Of a DNA stretch of 12,805 nucleotides, positions 5,941-12,742 are shown in pieces. The stretch's first letter is position 1; each line of letters opens with the position of its first letter. The stretch is taken from positions 1-12,805 of the forward strand of contig QIGD01000053.1 in the NCBI GenBank assembly GCA_003229935.1, in the 5' to 3' direction. The stretch is from Methanobacteriota archaeon. GTDB taxonomy: Archaea > Hydrothermarchaeota > Hydrothermarchaeia > Hydrothermarchaeales > BMS3B. A program made the position numbers and the translations under genes. The notes under the pieces were generated by a model. It ran no database searches, was not told the origin of the DNA, and saw nothing but the letters and a program-made list of their open reading frames with translations.

Positions 5941-7290
5941 TCATGCTCTCTCATGTTTTGAGACATCAAGAACCTTCCTTACCTGTTCAACCGCTGTGCC
6001 TATATAGTTTTCTGGTTTCAGTGCCTCGTCAATTTCCTCTTCATTCATATACTTTTTAATTTCACTGTTCTCCTTAAGCACTTCACTATATTCCCTGTCG
6101 GAGTTGTAGGTTTCTACAGCAAGCTTTCTGAGTAATTCATGTGCTTCCTGTCTTCCCATACCCTTCTTTGTCATAGCAATCATAATAGCTTCAGCCATAT
6201 TCAACCCTTTTGTTAGCTTCAGGTTCTTTTTGATATTCTCCTCTCTTATCACAAGACCTGAGAGTATAGTATTTGCTCTGTTGAGAATTTCGTCTAAGAG
6301 TATAAAGCTCTCTGGTATAATCACCCTCTCAGCACTGGAGTTGGTCAGGTCTCTCTCATGCTCAAGGGAGACATTCTCGAGGGCAACAAAGACATTGCTT
6401 TTCACCACCCTTGCCAATCCACAGATATTTTCGGCATTTATTGGATTTCTCTTGTGAGGCATGGTGCTTGAACCCACCTGTTTTTCCTCTGCAAAGGGCT
6501 CACTGACCTCTGCTATCTCTGTACGCATGAGATTTCTTATCTCTCTTCCTATTTTATCCATGGATGCAGATATAAGAGCAAGAATACTGAGAAGCTCTGC
6601 ATATCTGTCTCTCTGCACCACTTGATTGCTCACCATGGTAGCTCTAATGCCTAAATCTTCCATAACAATTCTTTGAATCTGTATTCCCTTCTCGCCAAAG
6701 GTTGCCATTGTTCCCACGGCACCTGACATCTTGCCGGCTATGACTCTTTTCTTAGCATCTTCTATTCTCGAGATATGTCTCCTAACCTCTCTTGCATAGA
6801 TAGCAAACTTTAAGCCATATGTTATGGGTGTGGCATGCTGTCCGTGAGTTCTTCCAATAGCAACAGTTCTAATATGCTTTTCTGCCAGCTTAAGTAGTAT
6901 ACCTTCAATTTCAAAGAGTTTTTTATTCACAATAGCCAGAGCTTCTTTAAATTGAATGGCATTGGTGGTATCTATAATATCATAGGATGTAGCTCCCAGA
7001 TGTACATATTTACCTGCCTTGCCGCACTGTTCGCTCAGTGCCTTGACCATTGCCATGAGGTCATGCTTTATCTCTGCCTCAATCTCTTTGACTCTTTCAA
7101 CTTTAACATGGGCGGTAGTCGCCTGTTTTGAAATCTCTCTGGCAGCTTCGTCTGGTATATTGCCAAGCTTGGCATGGGCTCTTGCCAGAGCAGCTTCAAC
7201 ATCAAGTAGTTTCTGAAGTCTTGACTCTTCCTCAAAAATTCTCTTCATCTCTCTGCTACCATATCTGAATTCAATAGGATGAATAGCCAT
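5941..7290 (-). CDS. purB: Adenylosuccinate lyase (PurB)
   Basis: This 449-aa enzyme of the fumarase/aspartase superfamily (EC 4.3.2.2) cleaves SAICAR to AICAR and adenylosuccinate to AMP, releasing fumarate in both purine steps. The superfamily signature GSSTMPHKRNP is at about residues 273-283 and includes the mobile-loop catalytic serine. RTHGQHATP (about 147-155) carries a catalytic histidine, EIKHDLMA is at about 73-80, and LGATSYDIIDT lies near 98-108. Length is as expected for the archaeal/Bacillus type. The N-terminus MAIHPIEFRYGS fits the family and is preceded by GTGATA. It is transcribed divergently from cbiZ with 88 bp between starts. Confidence 0.95.
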   Translation of the reverse strand: MAIHPIEFRYGSREMKRIFEEESRLQKLLDVEAALARAHAKLGNIPDEAAREISKQATTAHVKVERVKEIEAEIKHDLMAMVKALSEQCGKAGKYVHLGATSYDIIDTTNAIQFKEALAIVNKKLFEIEGILLKLAEKHIRTVAIGRTHGQHATPITYGLKFAIYAREVRRHISRIEDAKKRVIAGKMSGAVGTMATFGEKGIQIQRIVMEDLGIRATMVSNQVVQRDRYAELLSILALISASMDKIGREIRNLMRTEIAEVSEPFAEEKQVGSSTMPHKRNPINAENICGLARVVKSNVFVALENVSLEHERDLTNSSAERVIIPESFILLDEILNRANTILSGLVIREENIKKNLKLTKGLNMAEAIMIAMTKKGMGRQEAHELLRKLAVETYNSDREYSEVLKENSEIKKYMNEEEIDEALKPENYIGTAVEQVRKVLDVSKHERA

Positions 7291-7378
7291 ATTATCACAT
7301 CTATATGTGAGTATATTAAAGTTACTAAAATTCTGAATTCAGCCTTATTGAATCAGGTTAAGTATTTTAAAATAATTG

Positions 7379-7936
7379 ATGAGATGGAAAGTTGTTGATA
7401 ATACTCTTATAATTGAGGGAGATTTTTATGCTATGAGTTCAGGGCTGCTTGGTGGCTTTGGTAGTGTGGAGTATATATTTAATCACACTGTTAGGCATAA
7501 TAAGCTTGAGCAGCCTGTGGTTTATCTCAAAGAAGTTGCAGACCGTTTTTCTATGAATCGCTATTTTGGACTCTTAACCTCTGTACCAATGGAGAGACTC
7601 TCGGTTGTTGTAGAGCAGGATGTTACTGTTTTTGCAACTGCAGGAATTAAAAATCATAATGAGAAAATAGGCACTATAAATATAGTTGTTTTGGTTGAGG
7701 GGGATATGTCTGATAATACAATTGTGAATGCTGTAATAACTACAACAGAGGCTAAATCAAAAGCTTTACTTAAAAATGGGTTTGATTTTACAGGCACAAG
7801 TACGGATGCTGTGATAGTTGCAAAAATGGGAAATGGTAGTTTTTATGAATACTCTGGTCCTGCCAGCAGGCTTGGTAGAAAAATCTGGAGGGCAGTAATT
7901 AAGGCTGTAAGTGGGAGTCTGGGAAAGGGTGAGTAG
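7379..7936 (+). CDS. cbiZ: Adenosylcobinamide amidohydrolase (CbiZ)
   Basis: This 185-aa protein matches the CbiZ family (EC 3.5.1.90), which removes the aminopropanol side chain of adenosylcobinamide to give adenosylcobyric acid, letting archaea salvage incomplete or foreign corrinoids. Family landmarks are TAGIKN, GTINIVVLVEG, the strongly conserved VNAVITTTEAKSKAL, TGTSTDAVIVA, and a C-terminal LGRKIWRAVIKAV. I placed the start at ATG 7379 rather than TTG 7376. No clear Shine-Dalgarno precedes it, so translation may be leaderless or weakly initiated. No other cobamide gene is in the window. In plus-strand order a mini-element starts 26 bp after its stop. No cobalamin riboswitch is visible upstream. 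Confidence 0.88.
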   Translation: MRWKVVDNTLIIEGDFYAMSSGLLGGFGSVEYIFNHTVRHNKLEQPVVYLKEVADRFSMNRYFGLLTSVPMERLSVVVEQDVTVFATAGIKNHNEKIGTINIVVLVEGDMSDNTIVNAVITTTEAKSKALLKNGFDFTGTSTDAVIVAKMGNGSFYEYSGPASRLGRKIWRAVIKAVSGSLGKGE

Positions 7937-7962
7937 GGGATAATCTGTCAAACTATTTTTAT

Positions 7963-8116
7963 GACAGACATAGCAGAAAACCACAAATTTTGTGAATTCT
8001 CTATCCCCTTTTTTGATTTAAATGGTGTATATTACTCATTTCTCATGCAAACATGGGTTTTTACACAACCTGACGTAGCGTAAAATCACACGGCATTTAC
8101 CATGGGAGTATGTCAG
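7963..8116 (+). mobile_element. Palindromic mini-element, 154-bp variant
   Basis: TTAT (7959-7962) is followed by a left end whose 25-nt stretch (7959-7983) matches 11707-11731 at 24 of 25 positions. A near-terminal palindrome CACAAATTTTGTG lies at 7982-7994. The right end has a degenerate hairpin (about 8089-8104, with G-U pairing on the minus strand) and finishes GGGAGTATGTCAG, as in the copy ending at 5015. Hairpins near both ends and a TTAT flank fit a non-autonomous IS200/IS605 derivative. A 40-codon open frame from 7961 runs through it, but I do not consider it a gene. The T6 run at 8009-8014 may help terminate cbiZ. Confidence 0.55.
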
Positions 8117-8167
8117 TTTAGTCAATTCTTATAAAAATCCGGTGGGAAGGACTACAGCCATGTAGAC

Positions 8168-9391
8168 CTAATGATATTCAGAAATCAATCCGTATCCTAT
8201 CAATCTCCAGCGTCCGCCCACACGCCTCGAAATTGCAACCCTGTCTCCCTTCTCAGCACACACAGGTAGTTTGAGCTTGACAGTCGCCTCATCTTCTCTT
8301 GCGCTCAGTACAAGGCCAACTGTTGTGGCTGTGCCAATACTTAGCATAAGAGGTTCGTTTGTCTTAATCTTCTCCACCTCAATCTCTTCCTTTGTTCCAA
8401 CCACACGTTCAAGAAGATGTACCTCCATAGTGAAGCCATTGAGAGTGGGTGGCAGAGTACCCGGCTTTCCCAGGACCTGACCAGAGAGTCCATCTGCTTT
8501 TGTCAGACTTGGGTCAAGTTTTGTACCTATTCCTATGAGTCCGCCTGGATGAACTTTCTTAACCTTCTTTGAGCCGACAAATAGAGACATAGCTTCTGTC
8601 TCAAGAGACTCCCATTTTACTTTACCTTCTTCTGTAACCTTAACCCCTGGTCTTATTTCAATCTCATCTCCAACATTGACTACGCCTTGAACAATAGAAC
8701 CTCCAACTACACCGCCAACAATCTCCTCAGGCTTTGCTCCCGGCTTATTTACATCGAAACTCCTTGCAATGTACATTCTTGCTGGCTTTTTTTTATCTCT
8801 AGATGGAGTTGGAATAAATTCCTCGACAGCCTTAATTAAAACATCAAGATTTGCCTGATGTTGTGCAGCAATAGGTATAATAATAGCATTCTCAGCAACA
8901 GTTCCTTTTACAAAATTCTTGATTTCATTATAATTCTCAACTGCCCTCTCTTTTGTTACAATATCAATCTTATTCTGTACAATGACAATATTTTTTATAC
9001 CAGTTACATCAAGGGCCATGTGATGCTCCTTTGTCTGGGGCTGGGGACATGGTTCATTTGCAGCAATAACAAGAATTGCTCCATCCATTATAGCAGCGCC
9101 ACTCAGCATTGTTGCCATAAGAGTTTCGTGACCTGGAGAATCAACAAAGCTCACCTCACGGAGAAGTTTTGTCTTACCTCCACACTTTGGACACTTCTTT
9201 TTGGTTGTATAGTAGCTGCACTCCTCACACTTTCTGAAGCTAACATTTGCATATCCCAGTCTTATTGAGATACCACGCTTCAACTCCTCGCTGTGTTCGT
9301 CTGTCCACTTCCCTGAAAGGGCATAGGTGAGCGTGGTCTTGCCGTGGTCAACATGACCAACCAATCCAATATTTATTTCTGACTGGGTTAT
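8168..9391 (-). CDS. Translation initiation factor 2 subunit gamma (aIF2-gamma)
   Basis: This GTPase subunit of archaeal IF2 binds Met-tRNAi and delivers it to the small ribosomal subunit. G1 is GHVDHGKT, switch I lies in RGISIRLGYA, a zinc knuckle has CEEC and CPKC, G3 is DSPGHE and G4 is NKID. EF-Tu-like beta-barrel domains II and III follow, giving about 407 aa, the usual size. The first standard start codon in frame is TTG 9364, which would remove the first beta strand and half of the conserved INIGLVGHVDHGK segment. The upstream frame is open to the S6e stop, and homologues begin M...SEVNIG. The best match is therefore ATA at 9391-9389 (reading TQSEINIGLVGH), placed 6 nt after GAGAGG. 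It is the last gene of infB-rps6e-aif2g. Confidence 0.92.
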   Translation of the reverse strand: MTQSEINIGLVGHVDHGKTTLTYALSGKWTDEHSEELKRGISIRLGYANVSFRKCEECSYYTTKKKCPKCGGKTKLLREVSFVDSPGHETLMATMLSGAAIMDGAILVIAANEPCPQPQTKEHHMALDVTGIKNIVIVQNKIDIVTKERAVENYNEIKNFVKGTVAENAIIIPIAAQHQANLDVLIKAVEEFIPTPSRDKKKPARMYIARSFDVNKPGAKPEEIVGGVVGGSIVQGVVNVGDEIEIRPGVKVTEEGKVKWESLETEAMSLFVGSKKVKKVHPGGLIGIGTKLDPSLTKADGLSGQVLGKPGTLPPTLNGFTMEVHLLERVVGTKEEIEVEKIKTNEPLMLSIGTATTVGLVLSAREDEATVKLKLPVCAEKGDRVAISRRVGGRWRLIGYGLISEYH

Positions 9392-9397
9392 ACTGAT

Positions 9398-9406
9398 CCT
9401 CTCCTA
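9398..9406 (-). promoter_or_regulatory. Ribosome-binding site of aIF2-gamma overlapping the S6e stop codon
   Basis: TAGGAGAGG contains the S6e stop (TAG) and a strong Shine-Dalgarno, followed after six bases (ATCAGT) by ATA. No ATG, GTG or TTG lies within 25 nt downstream of it, which supports initiation at the ATA. Confidence 0.6.
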
Positions 9407-9796
9407 TTCCTGTTTCTTTTTCATGGCAGCTACAAGCTCTTCAAGCTCTTTACTTCCTTTTTTAACTACAACAGCATTTATTTGACTAATTTCCTTCACA
9501 TAGGTGTTGCTTCTCACTCTTTTTCTTCTTATCAAACCTTTCTCTTTTGGCCTGTAGCCTGGACCACGGCGCAGTAGAATCTTTGGTCTTCTCATTCCTG
9601 GTAAATCCTTTCTCATCGGAAAGCCATCTTTATCGCTTCCTCCAGTAAGTTTTACTTCATAACCACTGAGTCCCAGAATGTCACCACTGAGGGTCTCCCC
9701 TACCTTTTTGCCAATAATTTTATCCATTTTCTTATCGTCCAGCTCAATTTGATAAGACTTTCCACTATCTGGTTCAGAAAGTACCATTTTTGTCAT
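9404..9796 (-). CDS. rps6e: Small ribosomal subunit protein S6e
   Basis: This is a 130-aa archaeal S6e, a component of the 30S subunit. Landmarks are VLSEPDSGKSYQIE at the N-terminus, GLSGYEVKLTGGSDKDGFPM in the middle, and the basic RRPKILLRRGPGYRPKEKGLIRRKRVR segment (read as two adjacent blocks). Eukaryotic S6 has a longer C-terminal tail that is phosphorylated; the archaeal form ends near residue 130, as here. I chose ATG 9796 over GTG 9799 because GGAGG lies 6 nt before it. It is the middle gene of the translation-factor operon, 12 bp after infB, an order seen in many archaea. Confidence 0.93.
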   Translation of the reverse strand: MTKMVLSEPDSGKSYQIELDDKKMDKIIGKKVGETLSGDILGLSGYEVKLTGGSDKDGFPMRKDLPGMRRPKILLRRGPGYRPKEKGLIRRKRVRSNTYVKEISQINAVVVKKGSKELEELVAAMKKKQE

Positions 9797-9808
9797 CACA
9801 TTCCTCCT

Positions 9809-11590
9809 TTAAATATTACTCTTTGCCCAGAAGGGCTTACTTTTTCTTTTAATCTTGACAAACTCCTGAAAAACTTCATCTTCATCTTCTCTGAGAAACT
9901 CTTTATACTTCTGGTTTATTAGTTTTGCCTCGTTTTCATAAATATCTGTAAAAACTATGTCACCTTCCTTCAGATTCTTACCTACTGTCGCACCTTCTAT
10001 ACTAACAGCAACCTGCATACCTTTTGTTGCCTCACCTATATTCTTATTTCTATCCTGAATGCCTTTTACAACTCCTACTTTTTCATCATTGATATTTATC
10101 AACCTTACTTTGGGCTTGAGAGTACCAGCAAGGATATCTACACCAACCACAGCCGGTTTGCTTGCTCTGAAAACATAACCCCTGAGCACTTCAATTTTCG
10201 CAGGTTTTGTAAGAATATCAAACTCTCTGATTCTCTGGAGTGCCTTTTCCATCTCTACATAGTCCTTATAATCATCAATTAATCTGTAAATTACATCTCT
10301 GAGTATAACCTTGATATTCTTTTCCTGACTTCTTTCTTCTGCATTCTTTAACGTCTTCACATTAAAGCCAAGGACAACACCAAGAAAATGGTCTTCTTCC
10401 TTCACAGCCTCTGCTTCAATTATATCCCTTTTTGTGATGTCGCCAACATCAGCATATCTTATGGGGATTTTAGCATCAGTGAATATCTTTACAAGTGCCT
10501 CAAGAGAGCCGAGAGTATCAGCTTTAACCACAACACCCTCCTTTTCAGTTTCAACCTTGATACTCTCAATCTCCTTTTCTACCTCTTCCTCAGTCTCCTC
10601 AACATTTTCACCTGCCACAACAAGAGGGGAGCCTGCTAGAGCATCCCCCAGATTGGGCGCAGATATCTTTACACCAGCACTTGCATGTACCTCTTTTATA
10701 TGGTCAAATCTGAACTTGGGGTCTCTTATTTCGTCCAGAGGTTTGGGCTTGAGAAGGGACCTCACTCGTGTTGTTACTATCCCCCTCTTTCCTCCTAGCA
10801 CAATAGTGTCTCCAACTTTTATCTTTCCTTCATATATTATTACATCTATAGTGGTACCAAGTCCTATTTCTTCTTTAACCTCGAGAATAGTCCCATTTGC
10901 AGGCTTTTCAGTGTCTATATCAAGCTTTTTGCCAAGAAATTTCTGGGCAAGACCTGTGAGAAGCATCAAAAGCTCAGGAATACCTTCTCCCGTCTTTCCA
11001 CTCATAGGTACTATGGCTATCTGCTTCCCGAATTTCTTAATTCTGTCGTAGCGTTCACTCTCAAAACCAAGGTCATAGAGCTGTCCCACAAGATTATAAA
11101 TCTTATTTTCAAGAATCTGCTGAACCTTCTTGTTCTGCTTTGAAAAGCTGTGGGCAAATGGGTAGTTTTCATAGGTCACCCATTGAGATGTTTTATCTAT
11201 CTTGTTGGCAGCCAAAAGGAAGGGAGTTTTGTAAGTTTTTAAAATTTCTATGGATTCCAGTGTCTGGGGTTTGAAACCTTCATTAATATCAACCACAAGG
11301 ATTGCAAAGTCTGACAGGGCACCCCCACGCTTTCTGAGAGTTGTGAAAGCTTCATGTCCGGGTGTGTCTATAAAGAGAAGCCCCGGTATTGTAAGGTCCA
11401 GGTTTAGCTGCTTTACCAGACCACCACATATATCTTTTATAGTCTCAAGTGGAATTTCAGTAGCACCGATATGTTGGGTTATGCCACCAGCCTCTTTATT
11501 TGCTACACCTGAACCTCTTATTCTATCCAGAAGGGTGGTTTTTCCATGGTCTACATGACCGAGAACAGCTACTATAGGCTGACGTATCAT
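9809..11590 (-). CDS. infB: Translation initiation factor 5B / IF2 homologue (aIF5B)
   Basis: This 593-aa GTPase promotes subunit joining during initiation. G1 is GHVDHGKT (residues 11-18), switch I contains AGGITQHIG, G3 is DTPGHEAF, G4 is NKID, and the G5 region is SGKTGEG. Domains II-IV follow, with KADTLGSLEAL at the start of domain III and a C-terminal barrel (PAKIEVLRGYVFRASKPAVVGV) that contacts initiator tRNA. Length matches the archaeal family and no intein is present. GAGGT lies before the ATG. The stop TAA is the first three bases of TAAAGGAGG, the ribosome-binding site of S6e, so the two genes should be translationally coupled. Confidence 0.96.
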   Translation of the reverse strand: MIRQPIVAVLGHVDHGKTTLLDRIRGSGVANKEAGGITQHIGATEIPLETIKDICGGLVKQLNLDLTIPGLLFIDTPGHEAFTTLRKRGGALSDFAILVVDINEGFKPQTLESIEILKTYKTPFLLAANKIDKTSQWVTYENYPFAHSFSKQNKKVQQILENKIYNLVGQLYDLGFESERYDRIKKFGKQIAIVPMSGKTGEGIPELLMLLTGLAQKFLGKKLDIDTEKPANGTILEVKEEIGLGTTIDVIIYEGKIKVGDTIVLGGKRGIVTTRVRSLLKPKPLDEIRDPKFRFDHIKEVHASAGVKISAPNLGDALAGSPLVVAGENVEETEEEVEKEIESIKVETEKEGVVVKADTLGSLEALVKIFTDAKIPIRYADVGDITKRDIIEAEAVKEEDHFLGVVLGFNVKTLKNAEERSQEKNIKVILRDVIYRLIDDYKDYVEMEKALQRIREFDILTKPAKIEVLRGYVFRASKPAVVGVDILAGTLKPKVRLININDEKVGVVKGIQDRNKNIGEATKGMQVAVSIEGATVGKNLKEGDIVFTDIYENEAKLINQKYKEFLREDEDEVFQEFVKIKRKSKPFWAKSNI

Positions 11591-11656
11591 AATACCTCTA
11601 AAAAGTTTAGCAAACTATAAAAATTATTCGTAGATAAGAGCAGAAAGTTAAAGGTA

Positions 11657-11664
11657 TATATAAA
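11657..11664 (-). promoter_or_regulatory. TATA box of the infB-rps6e-aif2g operon
   Basis: TTTATATA on the minus strand, in an AT-rich setting, lies 67 bp before the infB ATG. It predicts transcription start near 11634 and a leader of about 44 nt containing GAGGT. It is the best core-promoter match in this 116-bp stretch between the mini-element and infB. Confidence 0.6.
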
Positions 11665-11710
11665 ATCTGCTGCTAATTGATTGGTTAGAAATACCTTTTA
11701 AAATAATTAT

Positions 11711-11756
11711 GAGAGACATAGCAGAAAACCAACGACTTTAGTCGTGGGTAGTTCAC
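11711..11756 (+). mobile_element. Palindromic mini-element, 46-bp copy overlapping the hemA-like stop codon
   Basis: The left flank is TTAT (11707-11710). The left end GAGAGACATAGCAGAAAACC is shared with the copy at 7963. The hairpin CCAACGAC-TTTA-GTCGTGGG (11729-11748, one mismatch) and the terminus GTAGTTCAC match the inverted tnpB-element end at 12715-12742: the 24 bases 11733-11756 equal its reverse complement. The last six bases contain, on the minus strand, the TGA that ends the hemA-like frame. It is non-coding and non-autonomous. Confidence 0.65.
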
Positions 11757-12679
11757 TGTAGTCTGTATTTTTCCAGCTCTTCTTCAATTATTTTCTTTAC
11801 TTCAGGTACTGCTCCTTTCATTAAATTATAATTTTCCATAATTGTGTCTCTTAGAGCAGTGTTTAGAAGTGTAATGCCCTCAATGGTGGCTACCTCTGGA
11901 GAAACGTTGGAAAAGGGTGATAAGTCAACCACAATAAGAGAAGAGGCGCTATCAACAAGAGCTGGAGTTACTCTGAAGTGAGAGGCAAGAGTTGCACATA
12001 TTAAAAGGTCAGAATGTGATATAACCTCTTTTCTATCTGAATAATCTATAATTTTACCGTTAGTCTCTTCTGCAGCATAACTGGCAATATCTTTGTCTCT
12101 ATATGAGATATATATATCTCCATCAAGAGCTCTAGCAAGTCTTATTCCACTGAGACCAGCTCCCAGTAAGACAGCTTTTTTTATATTTCTATTTTCAAGA
12201 AGCTCAATAGCCATATTTACAGGAGCATGGCTCCCTTCGATTTCCGTTTCCATTTTAGCTCTCTCATAGGCTTCAAGAGCACCTTCGAAGATTTCTCTCA
12301 ATTCTTCTGCTTTTCTATATTTATTTGCTCTATTCAGAGAGGACTTTACCAGCCAGGGAAGGTAAGTCTCTCCTAAAACACGTGATTCAATCTTTGATGT
12401 AAGGCTGAAGAGATGCTCGGCAGCTTCCCTACCTTTTGTAACAGAGAAGAGCTTTTTAAGTTTTTCATCAGAAAAACCGCTTTTTTCAGAGAAAAAATCA
12501 AATAGAATCCTGCCAGCGTCTTTCGAGGTTGAATATATTTCAATTCTTGTGCCACTCTGTAGAAGTACAGCATTTTTTAGAGGTATCTCTCTGTAAAATT
12601 CATCCTGAAAAGAAAATTTTAATTTTTCAAAATTCGAATAGCTAGTTTTGAGATGATGGAAAGTTATGGCATATAGCAT
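11753..12679 (-). CDS. hemA: Glutamyl-tRNA reductase-like protein, short and lacking the catalytic cysteine
   Basis: This 308-aa product has the GluTR layout: N-terminal catalytic-like domain (1 to about 150, with EHLF at 88-91 and VLGET at 101-105), then a Rossmann NADPH domain (LLGAGLSG, 171-178) and VVDLSPFSNVSPEV (250-263). GluTR reduces Glu-tRNA to glutamate-1-semialdehyde for tetrapyrrole (heme, F430, cobamide) synthesis. Two things are abnormal. The catalytic T/S-C-N-R-x-E motif reads S42-G43-T-R45-I-E47, so glycine replaces the cysteine that forms the thioester; codon GGC is one base from TGC. The protein also ends where the C-terminal dimerisation domain (about 100 aa) should begin, and its TGA lies inside the mini-element at 11711-11756. 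The start at 12679 has GAGGGAT 4 nt upstream. Family membership is good; normal GluTR activity is doubtful. Confidence 0.75.
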   Translation of the reverse strand: MLYAITFHHLKTSYSNFEKLKFSFQDEFYREIPLKNAVLLQSGTRIEIYSTSKDAGRILFDFFSEKSGFSDEKLKKLFSVTKGREAAEHLFSLTSKIESRVLGETYLPWLVKSSLNRANKYRKAEELREIFEGALEAYERAKMETEIEGSHAPVNMAIELLENRNIKKAVLLGAGLSGIRLARALDGDIYISYRDKDIASYAAEETNGKIIDYSDRKEVISHSDLLICATLASHFRVTPALVDSASSLIVVDLSPFSNVSPEVATIEGITLLNTALRDTIMENYNLMKGAVPEVKKIIEEELEKYRLQ

Positions 12680-12714
12680 TTTAATCCCTCAATGATATTA
12701 TGTCTGAATGAAAC

Positions 12715-12742
12715 GTGAACTACCCACGACTAAAGTCGTGGG
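12715..12742 (-). mobile_element. Right end of an IS200/IS605-type element with terminal hairpin
   Basis: A perfect 8-bp stem, CCCACGAC-TAAA-GTCGTGGG (12723-12742), lies within the last codons of the putative tnpB and just past its stop. It is followed on the minus strand by GTAGTTCAC. Similarity to the copy at 11711-11756 ends exactly after GTTCAC, which sets the element boundary at 12715, 35 bp upstream of the hemA-like ATG. Confidence 0.65.

Noticed and set aside
7961..8083. 40-codon open frame (MTDIAENHKFCEFSIPFFDL...) between cbiZ and aIF2-gamma
   Set aside because: It lies entirely inside the 154-bp mini-element, has no ribosome-binding site, and its first codons are the shared left-end repeat; the 11711 copy stops after ten codons.
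8858..9268. 136-aa plus-strand open frame with many cysteines
   Set aside because: It is antisense to the GTPase domain and zinc knuckle of aIF2-gamma, with no start signal of its own.
10434..11051. 205-aa plus-strand open frame rich in serine, proline and threonine
   Set aside because: This is the shadow of the infB coding strand; its composition is what the complement of a lysine/glutamate-rich gene gives.
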